A stretch of 64,000 bases of DNA from Immersiella caudata (lineage: Eukaryota; Ascomycota; Sordariomycetes; Sordariales; Lasiosphaeriaceae), in contig JAULSU010000005.1 in the NCBI GenBank assembly GCA_030512335.1, positions 2,108,001-2,172,000 of the forward strand. Reading direction: 5' to 3'. Shown here piece after piece: positions 44,447 to 55,379 of this stretch (position 1 is the stretch's first letter; every line of letters begins with the position of its first letter). The translations under genes and the position numbers were made by a program. The notes under the pieces were generated by a model. That model was not told where the DNA came from, searched no databases, and saw only the letters and a list, made by a program, of their open reading frames with translations.

Positions 44447-45984
44447 CTACACACCATAAGTACGTATCTTCTGAAACCTACTCATCCGGTACAGCGCCCA
44501 CATATTCTGCAGCCACTTCCACTTCCAGACAATACCTGCAATGGTGAACACACCAACTGGCAAAGCTGTGGATATGGTGATGATATCACCCCTAATCCAG
44601 CCGCCTTCCTGCTCCTCGGACTTCTTGTCGTCTTCCTTCTTCCCATAGGTGCTGTTATTGGTTCCTGCGTAGCCGCTTCCGTCAGTACGAGTTGTGCCCC
44701 CGTCATCTACTGGCGCCGTAGCGTTCCCATTGTTTGTTTTCCCTTGCGGGTTTCCCGTGTTCCCGCTTGCAGTGGCCGCATGGATGCCGTACTCGCCCAT
44801 GAGGTAGAATTGGCCCGTCCCCTTCATGCTCATTTCCTTGATCTGGCCGCCAGTGTTGTACATGATGCGAACCTTGGTTGCCCAGGAGGCAGCAACAATC
44901 GGGGCGCCCACTTCGTCCGCGAGCGGGCTGAGGTCTGCGGTCTGCGGGAGATTAGACCATGTAACGCCGTTATTTGTGGAGGTGTAGGCTTCGATCTGTC
45001 GCGCAGAGTTGATGAAGTAGACGCGGTGGGAGCGAATGCCGGAGAGGCAGACTGCGGCGAGGGATGGAGGTGCGGGGGCAGAAGGAAGCGCTCTGATTGT
45101 CGTGCCTGGATTGAGGTTAGCTTGGTTTGAGGCGGAAGCAAGGAGGAAGGACGTACCTGTTGACCATGCCTGCGTGGAATTGTCAAAGGAAGCGTGAGCA
45201 AGCGCTCCATCAGCTTCGGCAGCGTGATAGTAGACTTGGAAGCTGGCACTGCTCGGCTCCACCGATGCTGCGAGACTTGAGTCTGGAGACACCTTTGGTC
45301 CGATTGTTGTGCCATTTGCCCAGCCCTGGCCGCCCGCATAAGCCGTTTCAGAAAGGACCGAGTCGGCGCCGACGTAAAAGACCCTGATCAAGCCATCGGG
45401 TTTTCCAGGGCTTCCTATCAGAGCGGCAGCAAGTCCGGACGAGGGTGACGTGGGCCCACCTATGATACTGTTACCTGCTTTCCAAGTGCATGCGGTACGC
45501 CTGCAAGCTCCGGCGAACTCGTTGATGATGTTGTTGCCGTCGAGGTAGTAGAGGCGAACCTGTGTGTCCCCATCGCTGGCTGACGGCGACCAGGAGATTG
45601 CGGCGAGCGGGCTGTTTTGCTTTGGGGCTACCGCAAGTGCGACCGTCTCAGCGCTCGGTTGCCACGAAGCATTGATGTACTGTTGGAAGAGGAGAGCGCC
45701 GGACACGTCGAGACGAAATAGCTGAAAGTTGAGCTCGTCGTCATGAGCTAGAGCGAGAGAAACTGTCTTGTTGTCGGCCGCGCTGCATGCTGATGTTAGA
45801 TTGTGTCCACCGAAGGATGAACACCCTCGTTGGCCCGGGACGCAGGTCGCAACTCGGGTGGGCCCCGAAGTGGGTCGCACAGGGTAACTTGCCTGAGTCT
45901 AGCTCCCACCAAGACAAGAAAGAAAAAGAAAAACAAATATAAGCGGCCATGTCGCCTGCTGGCCAACAGATGACTCCCCTCCAT
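44447..45984 (-). CDS. Membrane-anchored fucose-lectin-like beta-propeller protein
   Basis: Proposed exons are 45984-45893, 45782-45157 and 45105-44447, giving 458 residues. Residues 1-28 read as an uncleaved or cleaved signal (Arg-rich start, then LYLFFFFFLVLVGA). The extracellular part shows blades of the fungal fucose-specific lectin type, such as QVRLYYLDGNNIINEFA and LIRVFYVGADSVLSETAY, each ending in a Trp or Gly motif. A Ser/Thr/Asn/Gly-rich stalk leads to one membrane helix (ITISTALPVGVFTIAGIVW) and a short basic tail. Intron 1 (45783-45892, 110 bp) starts GC; intron 2 (45106-45156) is 51 bp, GT..AG with GCTAAC, and keeps the frame open if read through. Sugar binding is inferred. The first exon is the least certain part. 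Confidence 0.7.
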
Positions 45985-47968
45985 TGCAATGATCTGCTGC
46001 TGGTAATGACTGACCTTGATTGATGTCAAAGGGAATCGGCACCCCAAAGGGCGAAGCTGCTTTTGAGGGCGGACAGGGGCGCAGAATCAAACAGGCTGGC
46101 AAGGCTTCCAATCAACGTCTTCGATTCACCGAAGTCTGCCCCCGCCCGCCCCGACGCCCCCTCTGGTCCCTGAATGTCTTGGGCTGTGCTGAGATTGATC
46201 AAGAATTGGCGCGCACCCTTCCCGATGAACTCATCCAGCTTCGAAGAGGCTGGGCTAGCTTCTATGGCGGGCGGCCAGAAGCGATGCCCAATCTGGATGG
46301 CCCCCTGCGCGTCATTGTTCCATGCGCGACCCCTTCTCTCTCTTTGATCGGGCCGTTTGTTTCATTTGACCTGCGTCACAAGACACTTGGTGTGTTGTTT
46401 CAGACGCGGCATCGCCTCCTTTTTTCCGCCTCCTCAGGTTCAGCTGTCTCAACAGAGGCTGATTTCCACTTAGCTCTTGCGACCGACCGGCTCAATTCCC
46501 GCAGTCTACACCCCTTCAATTAGGGACACTGCTGAGCCGGCCACAGATTTTGCGACTGTAGCTGTCAGTGGATGGCGTCCGTGTGAGAGCCTTGTTACTA
46601 GCCCGGATTAGTATTGGGGATTTGGTGGGGGTGCCATGATGCAGTGACGTAGTTTCGAAAGACCACACGCAGGGCTTGCCCACAACTCCAGCTGATTCCA
46701 GGCTAAAGAGTTATGTTTGTGGGTACAACCGTGGCAAATCACTATGTGTTGGCAAAGCTAGGCCTCCCTCACTTGCTGTTGTATCTTTCAGGAAGGGATC
46801 GGCGTTCGAACATGACTGGTAATAACATCACGTGACCATGGTGTCCTTGTCGCAACACCCCTCCCTTCCACCTGGGCGCTCTCATGTCGTCGCCCAGTCA
46901 CGAACCTCTCATCCATCAGTTTGCGGGCGCGTCGAGTATTGATCTACCATCGGCCAATTAAGGCTGTGGTGGTCAACTGAAAGGGCCAAATGGAAACTTT
47001 GGGATGACTGCGCCAGCCTGGAGGTTCGCGTTTTTTTGTGCCGGGGACTGTGAATGGGCCCCGGTACCACCTCTGTCCAAGCTTATTCGCATATCAGGTC
47101 TTGAAAATTTCGTAAATGCGTCGACTTCACCCTTTGGAACAACGGTTAACCCAGTAATTGGAGCTTGGAATTTGATGAACACCTCATGGCCCACGTGGTT
47201 GCGGAAAAATGCTTTGTCGGCTTGAGTTGCTCCAACCTCCAGTTTTGCTGCATGGCAAGAAGGCCGCGTATATTGTTGGCACCTTCCCAAGGCGGGCGGC
47301 AGCGTGGCGCGCAGACTTGGAGGTGCCGCAGAAGTCAGGCAGGAACGGTTAGCCGCAATTTGGAGCTGCCCGCGTTTCCCTCATCGCCTGGGACCACAAA
47401 CATCCCGCGTATCCCACCGCTCAGATTTGCGATCGAATTGAAAGAGCTTATTGTCACCCCCCCCCCCCCCCCCCCGTCAATGTCTAACTCGCACAGCGGC
47501 ACTTCACGCCATTTCCACAGTGAGTAAATGCTAAGTTCAGAAACGGCGCGCGCGAAGCGCCGGGGCAAACAAGAGCCGTGCGCCTAGAAGGCTGCGGGGA
47601 TGACAACCCGAGAGAGATCAACGGACCTGATATACCTCCCCCTGGATTGACCGCAGCGAGGAGCCATCAATATCACGAGTCTATCCGGTCTTGGTTTTGC
47701 AAGATGGTCACATTGCAGAATATGAGTAGCCGAAGACTTTGTTGGAGAAGCAGAAAGTATTTTCAAGTCCTTGTGAGATTGGTAGCACGCTTGAACGGGA
47801 TGAAATAGATGAGAAGCACGATATCAAGGTTATCTCTTTGGTTTAAAGTTCCGGGGCAATATACGCTCCAGAGTTCCGTTGGTTTGCACGATGATGTTCA
47901 AGACTACAAGATCCTAGTTAATATTTACACCATCGGGAGGTATTTACCATCTATCTCAACGTCGTCTC
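45985..47968. other. Gene-free region between lectin and CorA-like genes
   Basis: A 167-codon plus-strand frame at 46020-46523 has no recognisable domain and overlaps the expected lectin promoter, so I do not call it. A homopolymer of 19 C sits at 47457-47475. Otherwise nothing recognised. Confidence 0.4.
47457..47475 (+). repeat. C19 homopolymer
   Basis: Nineteen consecutive C, unusual in length for a fungal intergenic region; the true length may be uncertain. Confidence 0.8.
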
Positions 47969-50900
47969 CTAGGCCATGCCTCGAGTCTCGAGTGGTATAG
48001 CTTCCATGTCTTTAGCGGCAACACTCTTCCTCGCTCGCAGCGCCGAAGGCCAGAGCTTTCCCTTGAACTGCACCAGAGCCCTGTCAAGACTGAATGCCAG
48101 TAAATAGGTCCCCAAGGAGAACAAGACTATCAGCACGGCAAACTGCCAGTCCGTTGCTCCTTCCATGAAGGTAGCGTGTTGAATTGAGAACAGGCCCTAT
48201 TAGTTGATGCGTTAGCTTGTCGCCAAGGGTCGATGAACGACTGAAAGGATGGATGAAGGGTTCTCACCGTGATGAAGCCAAGAGGCAGGTAGGCGATTGT
48301 GATGTAGGTCAGGGTGCGGATGTTGTTCCCCTGTTGGATAGTTGTCTGGTTGTCTGCTAATGCAGTCTGGGTGTCGACAACGTTTGTGATCGTTGAGATC
48401 TGGACTATTCTTAGCGTTATGAAGGCCTGGTGTTCCCACGATGTACTCACACCATCCCTTAAGCCAGTAACTTGCTTGATCTTCAGCTGTGTCTTCTCGG
48501 CAACATCAACCAGCATCCCATGCCGTTTCTTTAACTCGTCGATGATGCTGTTGTACTCCTGGATGAGGTCGATGTCTTGCTGTAGGGCATCCTATTCTTG
48601 TTGTGAGCCCTCGCCTCAGTGATTCAACGCGTCAGCTTACATGTTTGATGACATTCTCCATCGCAGCCTGCGCCCTCTGAATCTGGGACAAAGACGATGA
48701 CAGCCGGTCGTTGAACACCCTAAGGGCTTCCCACCCCCACAACATCTTCTTAAGTTTGTTGATGGCTTCTACGGTGCCCCACCAGTCTTCGAGGCCTTCA
48801 AGGAGCGTGCGGTCCTGTGGGAGTTAGCCATGCTCGACCCTGAGTATAGGAACGAATATTACCCCTATTCCCATTATCTCATCCAACCTTGACAGCACTT
48901 CATTGTACTCGAAGGCCAGTTTCTCACAGAGATGACCAAGAAGGAGGAGAAATGCTAGGCATCGTGCGATCTCCTGCTGATGGATAAACTTGGAGAGGAC
49001 CTTTGGCAAAACCTTGTTGATAACAGAAGCAATAGCGTCTGAATCAGTCGACGATGACAGCACCGAGCATATCCAGAGATACCCATCCGGATGACCCGTG
49101 ATCACCACCGTGGATGAGCGCTCCTCGACTACGTGCGTCTGGTCTGACTTATATCCGAGCAGCACGATATTCTCTGGCGGGAAGTCGCCGTTTTGCCTGT
49201 GAGTTTCTCGGTGCGGGTCAGCCCTGTGCTCGTCAGCGGTTCGTATCGCCCAGTGGGAGATTGTGATGGATGTTGTCCACATCGACTTCTCTCGGCTTTC
49301 GGTAAACCGTGACATGGACCCGAAGTGGTCGTCAATGGAATCCAATGCATCCGGGTGCCAGAGATGGATGAGGCCTCCGACGAGAGCTGGTGATAGTTTC
49401 CGGGCAAACCTGAAAAACGTTAGCTGGGTCCATCAATATTGTAGAGCGGAGAGGTACTTACAGGATCCTGTGTTTTGAACCAACATCGACCAGCTGGATA
49501 ATGTTAGCCGGGCGCATGATGCTGCAAGTTTGGGGGAGCCTACGCTGTCATTGAGGGAATGAATAACGGTTTCGTAGTCCTCAAACGCCCCCCCTTTCTC
49601 GCCGGGCTTGTTGCTAGCTTTGGAACGCGTTGACGACGCCCTAGCACCGGATGTCTCTGGAGTTTCACACCTTTGACGCTCTGTGTAGAATTCAAAGCTA
49701 TTGTTTTGAAATACGTCGAATAAATCCAAGAGACAGAGGTCTGTTTGCGTGATGTAGCGGCCCACATTAGATGTGTTGTACCCAGGGATTCCTGTGGGCT
49801 CTCTCGCCCCGTGGGTCTCCAAGTAGTGCTGCAGCCACCGTCTCAAGTGAACATCCTTCGACTGACTTCGACCGTATATTTCAGGAGTGTCGTCCAAGGA
49901 TTGTGTAGCATAGGTTGGATAGTAGATTGGGGTAGGTCGTCGCGTGATCCAGTCGAATGCCTTCAACTTCCCGTCACCAGCAGCCGCATCGTTGGATTGT
50001 CTCAACTCTTGGATAAGAGATTGCAAAAGAGCGAGCTCACTGACTGGGGTGCCCTTTGCTGGAGGGTTCGAACCCGAGCCCCCAAGAAGGACGGTGTCAG
50101 TCCTGAGATTTGGCACCGACTGCGCTAGTTCATCCCCACCGGTCCCCTCAAAGGAAGGGTCAATGGCTTTGGCAGCTTGGAGTTTACCTTTGTGCCAGTT
50201 AGCTCAGATGTTAGCTAGTAAATGTTGGGGGCCATGGTTTGGACTCACCCTCCAGCTTCAAATCCAACAGCGTCGCGCATATCATAGCCACAGGTTGCAC
50301 GCTCCACCATCGTCCCACCATGTTTGCGTCTGCACGATCCCAAGAGGCCATGAATGAGTAATCTGCCAATAGGAACTCAAACAGCCTGTCCCTTGCAGGG
50401 ATCACGTCTGCCTCGCCGGCAACTCTGAGGTAGGCTTCGTGATTGGTGCACATCAGCTCCCAAGGTCCGTTGCTCAGGGATCTTGATGCCATCCACTGCT
50501 TTGGACCGGTGCTGAACTTGGTCGTTCGCTTGCGTTCCCGAATTCGCTTTCGGGTTTGTCGGACTCTAGAGACAGCCAGACTGTGTGACCTCTGGCTCTT
50601 GAGGCGGTTCAGGCCCATCTCATCTGCGAGCAGCAACACCCGATCCAACTCTTCGTGTTCGACCGACCATCCATCGGCTGAGCTGGTTTTCAGGCGGGAG
50701 ACGTGCTTTTCAAAGCGCTCTTGCGTCTCGTGAAGTTGTTCCAGATCCAAGTCCTGTCGGTCTATGCCAGGTGGGAGTTCGTTCTCCTCCCAACCAACCT
50801 CGTCCTGCAGCAGTAGCAGACAGCTGAAATGTAACCAGTGAAGAACATTGCTCTTGGAAGTTGGTTGCTTGTTGCGCCTGTCGCGGTCGATACCGACTTC

Positions 50901-52586
50901 GTAGGCGACGGGGAGATTCGGGAGCACAACCTCCTTGATGAAGCGGGGCGTCACCACTTCGGGGCACGTCTTGAACACGAGCCAGCCTGACATGGAGGCA
51001 TAGCATCCGCGGTTGTAAGAAAGATCCCAAAACTTGGCTTCTCGTTGGGGAATGCATATTTCCAACCTCTGACCCCTGGCTACATCCTCGGGATGGTCCT
51101 CAGATGGCTCGCTGTGGACGGCGAGAAGCAGACGGACCGGCTTCAGATCTGTCATGAATAGCCAGGTCACGGCGGGCCGGATGGCGTCTTCTAGCCTGCC
51201 GAGATACGCATCTCGGATGCGGTCAAGATGACAGAATGGCTGCAGCAAATCTGGCTCAAGCTTTCTCGTTTTGATGAAGAAATGGAGTTTTACAAGAAGT
51301 CGAATCTGGAAGCTGCAAAGTTTTATCAATCTTGGTCCAGTTTTGACCGAAAAGCTGAACAGAAACTTACAACATGCTCTGGACGTCCACGTATTGATAC
51401 GTCATGATGTTTCCAATGAGGGCGGTCTCGGGCATTCCCGACCTCTTCGAGCCCGACCGCGAGGGAGGTCGGACAGGCACCGAAGTGACGCCAAGAATCT
51501 GCTCGACACATCTGCCAACGATGCAAAACTCCACCGCCTCGACAGCTTCGTAGTTCGTCGCACATAACGCTGTCCAAAGCCGGTCGCTCATATTTTCCGA
51601 CTCGCGACTAACGCCGAGGTAATCGAGTAAGTTAGCTGGGAGCGAAGAGTCGACGTCTCGCTCTGCATCCTCTTCATCGTTGCGTAACGCGTAGCTCGAG
51701 ACGATATACGTCGGTTCTCCGACCGCGAGGTTGATGCGATGCTCGGTTGACAGGTCCGCCCACTTTCCGTCCACGGATGGAGCTGGATCAGGGGATGGCG
51801 CCAACGGCTGTCCGTTCACCGAAACTCCAATCTCAAGCCTCGTCCGGTATTTGGCTGAAGCACAGCTCGCACCCGTGCCAGTCTGCCAAACGGTGAAGGT
51901 GTCCCGATGTAACGTCTTGGGGTCGGTGCTGGAACATGGACAGCCGAATCTGACGCTGCCTCCGATGCGAAAGCGAGCGGTCGCGCCGCTCTCGCGGGCC
52001 GCGTAGGCATCATAGTCACTGATTGAGCTCCCCTGGCCCCATTTGAGGCGTGTGATCTGGAATACAGTCCCCTTGCTCACAAACGAGATGGACTCGGAGG
52101 TGCCTGTGCCCAGAACGGCGCCGGTCTCGGGATGCCTGCGGACAAGCTCGTACTGAGTGAAGGGCCATCGAAAGTTGACCCACCCCTGAACTTTTCGTTC
52201 TCCGAGTTCAACATCAGGGTAGTCGGGATAGGGAGGGAGAAGCCGAGTCCCGAAAGTCCCTTTGCTACCGCCGTCGTCGCGACGCTGAGCGCGGGACAGG
52301 ATGGATGCAGCATTGTCGGGAAAGCGACCCCTGAGGAAGACCACACCGCACGTCGAATCGGGGCGCGTGAGCTGGAGCAACTCATGCCAGTCTGTCAAGG
52401 ATGCTGTGAAGCCTTCGCTTCCAAAGTCGAGCGACTTGGCGGGGCGTGACAGTTCGCACGTCGTGAAGCATTGCCCTGTAAATTTGGAGGTCAGCTCGGA
52501 ACCTATTCGGGTGTCACAATTGGGGTGCCAAGCGTACATCTCGATAGGTCGGCCAGCCACTCATAGTCAACTTGGTCGTTTCCCAT
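47969..52586 (-). CDS. Large CorA-like membrane protein, ten exons
   Basis: Ten exons: 52586-52538, 52475-51371, 51312-50249, 50187-49544, 49493-49462, 49409-48863, 48814-48641, 48591-48453, 48404-48268 and 48196-47969. They give 1372 residues with every phase matching; introns are 48-71 bp. The N-terminus (YEWLADLSRWQCFTTCELSR) resembles other large ascomycete proteins with CorA-like tails. The middle 900 residues have no domain I can name. The C-terminus has a helical stalk (QQDIDLIQEYNSIIDELKKR) and two membrane helices: YITIAYLPLGFITGLFSI and FAVLIVLFSLGTYLLAF. This is the CorA topology, but the GMN signature of Mg2+ channels is absent, so ion transport is doubtful. Exon 5 is only 32 nt. 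Function unknown. Confidence 0.82.
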
Positions 52587-52653
52587 TATGAGTGTGGCTC
52601 ATCGCGCCGCCTTGAAGCTGCTTCAGTGGTAGAGGCGGATGTGAGATACGTCG

Positions 52654-52751
52654 TTTGAGTGAAATGAAGAGTGGGAACGCGAAGGTGATGGCGAGGCTCT
52701 ACCCCCTGTCAATGCACTGCCTCCATGCGCGGCACACGCTGCACGCTCAAT
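52654..52751 (+). repeat. Diverged direct repeat, copy A
   Basis: Aligns with 54673-54791 in the same orientation: both start tttgagtgaaa and share gcgaggctct, tgcactnc and tgcatgctcaat-like blocks, with several small gaps. It lies just upstream of the CorA-like gene at 52586. Confidence 0.65.
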
Positions 52752-53316
52752 CTGCTTCCGTGCATTGCGGATGGCAAAACAACCCAGACTTCCCCGATTG
52801 GCTCGGACATCTCGAAGACGGGATATCCCGCGGTTGACACGACACTGGGTATCGCAGCCCACAAGTAAGTTTCGGCCGATGCGCGCCGATTGAACCCCTT
52901 GTGAGGCAAACGACTCTCTTGACCGAGCTTGAGGATACGCTGGCTCTGCAAACCGCCTCGAGTGATGCGAAAAATCTGATTGTAGCCGGCCATGCAGCAC
53001 AGTAATAAAAAGAAACTCGAGCTGCTTTCGAAGAAAAAAAACCTCGAAAACTTTTAGTAGGGCCCCACACTTGACAACAAAAATATTACCCCTCCAACAA
53101 GGCTCCCCCGCCTTTCAAACTCTGCATCTCTTACTCCGTACCAATTGCAGCAATTTTTCAATTTTTGCAAAAAAAAATCACCCCACGACGATTACTCTGA
53201 CAGCGAATCGTTGCGCCAGGCAGGTATTCCAAGGCTACACACACCCTCAATCGCAGCAACCAACTCCGCTGTATTGGGCAGAAACTCGATTCAAATGGAT
53301 CAAAACAACCGCGCCA

Positions 53317-54030
53317 ATGGCGGCGGCAACAACAAGCGACAGCGGTCGCATAGGGGCCCAGCCGCCTTTTAAAAAGGCTCGCTTGAGCTTTGAAGAGGTC
53401 TTGAAGCAAGGCCTAGAGAGACAGAAGAACATGATTGCACTTGTTCATGAGGATCGTCCCACTGAAGGCGCGATCCGGAAGTGGCGAATTACAACCGCGA
53501 TGGCCTCAAAACGCTGCACGCCAAGGCCGCAGAACAATTTGCCGATTTATTTCGATCCTAAGGGATCGCAGATAGGCACATTTGATGGAAAAGTCAACTA
53601 CTACGGCCCCTTGCCTGGTACTAAGGCACACGCTGCAGACATTGCCTGCAACCGTGAGTCGGTTATGGCGTTTGCTGGCACGCTGCTCCAGGTTGGAGAG
53701 GATCTGAACTCAACCAGGTTAACGATACAGTTCGAGGTGGACGACAATCGGCCACCTTGGAAGCCTGGAAACAGTGGTGGCAACCCGCCACGCAGGACGG
53801 CCAGTAGGAACCTCAACTACGGCCATCCGCCGGCCCATTCCGGGGTAAACGCGATGCCATTTGTGGTGTCAAGCTTGAGCCACAGATCAAGTGTGAACCA
53901 CAGACTGTCCCTGCGCAGACTGGCTGCGCAACCGTCAGTCGGGCAAGTTGACGTCATCATGGGAGGCAGCAAGCCACCCAACGACGATAGCAGCATGCCA
54001 GTCAAGGAGGAGCCCTCTCCCAACTTTTGA
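53317..54030 (+). CDS. Hypothetical protein, possibly nuclear
   Basis: One open frame; the first in-frame ATG (53317) gives 237 residues, although the frame itself is open from 53071. The N-terminus has PPFKKAR followed by an amphipathic helix (LSFEEVLKQGLERQKNMIAL), which could be a localisation signal and binding helix. The middle (IYFDPKGSQIGTFDGKVNYY) is beta-rich and the tail is Pro/Ser-rich, ending in VKEEPSPNF with a sumoylation-like VKEE. I recognise no family. A competing short frame from the ATG at 53295 ends after 25 codons in the same low-complexity region. AATAAA at about 54104 fits a polyadenylation region. It sits between two diverged direct repeats. Confidence 0.45.
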   Translation: MAAATTSDSGRIGAQPPFKKARLSFEEVLKQGLERQKNMIALVHEDRPTEGAIRKWRITTAMASKRCTPRPQNNLPIYFDPKGSQIGTFDGKVNYYGPLPGTKAHAADIACNRESVMAFAGTLLQVGEDLNSTRLTIQFEVDDNRPPWKPGNSGGNPPRRTASRNLNYGHPPAHSGVNAMPFVVSSLSHRSSVNHRLSLRRLAAQPSVGQVDVIMGGSKPPNDDSSMPVKEEPSPNF

Positions 54031-55379
54031 CACATGGACCTTGATTTATCCGGCCTGGCTATCAACCGATCCAGTGAATGATGTTTTAGATAGACGATGA
54101 ATAAATTGTTGTCTGTCTATTTACTTTGGTTTTGTGTGAATTGACGATGTGATTCTACATGTATGAGATACCAGGGCCTTGTAGAATGTCGCACTTGTGC
54201 TCCATCAAAGAGCCCCTTGACAGTTGGTGCCCGGCCGGGGATGGCAAAGCAACGCCCCAACCCTCATACACCACCTAATAATAACGGTACCCATTCACTA
54301 TCGCTGCTGGATTTTCGTGCACTCGACTCGTATTTCCTGGGATTGCACACTTCGTTGAGGGATATTGGCCTCCAAATAGCTGCCGACATTCATGCTGCAC
54401 AGTGGCTGCACGGGTATCATCTCGCATCCCCTGCGCTTTCAAGGGACCGCAACGCCTGATTAATAGCGCAACCCAGCGAGTTAGCAGTTGGCCACACTTG
54501 CCAAAATCGAAGACCGTCCTGTCGAGATGCCCTAATAGAACCCTAATGCTGTCCATAAGCCCATGTCTGTGTTTTACTCTGTGAATACCCCTAGTGCCCT
54601 TTCGTAACGGTTTGGCACATCCCTATGTAGTGATTCTGCTGTCAGCGACGGGCTTGGTTCTGAAGTGCATCATTTGAGTGAAACGAAAAGTGCGACGTTA
54701 GGAACGCAAAGGTGGTGGTGGGCGAGGCTCTCTATCGCCTGTTCAGTGCACTACACCCACACACGCGTGCACACCCTGCATGCTCAATGTGATTTGTACG
54801 ACGAATCTAGGCAGCTGCATCTTCAGTGTTTAGATTCCTGGCGGGCCGTTTAAAAGTGAGTCCAGGAATGAGTTGGATGTCGCACGGTGATGTTTTTTCA
54901 AGGCGCGAAAGCTCAAGCCCTTGATCCCAGACCAAGCCTGAGTGAAACCAAAAGGAAGGAGTGCGCCCAATCTTGGCAAATGGGCTAAGTGACTGCGGCG
55001 GAGGGGACCAATAGTTGGCCGTTTCCTGTGGGTTCCAGCTTCAGAGCACAGGGCTTGGAAAAAGCCACCCCTCCTGCCAATTGGGGCCACGTGGAATCCG
55101 TTTTGCGTGTTGACAGCGATGCAGCTCTTGATTGGGAGGTGAGCACCGGCATTTGGATGTTTAGTGACAAAGTACAAGACTTGTATGTGGCTTCGCGCTG
55201 AAGAGGGTGTGGAGGAATGGAGGATAAAGAGAGGGTCTCCACAATAGTTTTTAGAAAGTTGAGATTTGAGAATTCAGTTGCCCTTTTACCTCAACTGCCG
55301 CTTCGTTACGCAATTACTGCCCGGGTACCTGACCTTGTGTTCTCTGAGACAACGCTTCTTTCATTCCCCGACACCGAGC
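54031..55379. other. Intergenic region upstream of the second CorA-like gene
   Basis: Apart from the direct repeat copy at 54673-54791 I see no gene. Confidence 0.45.
54673..54791 (+). repeat. Diverged direct repeat, copy B
   Basis: Homologous to 52654-52751, about 2.0 kb away and in the same orientation, with extra bases in three places. The two copies bracket the hypothetical gene at 53317-54030. Confidence 0.65.

Noticed and set aside
46020..46523. 167-codon plus-strand frame upstream of the lectin gene
   Set aside because: No recognisable domain or signal, and it sits in the expected divergent promoter; could be revisited with transcripts.
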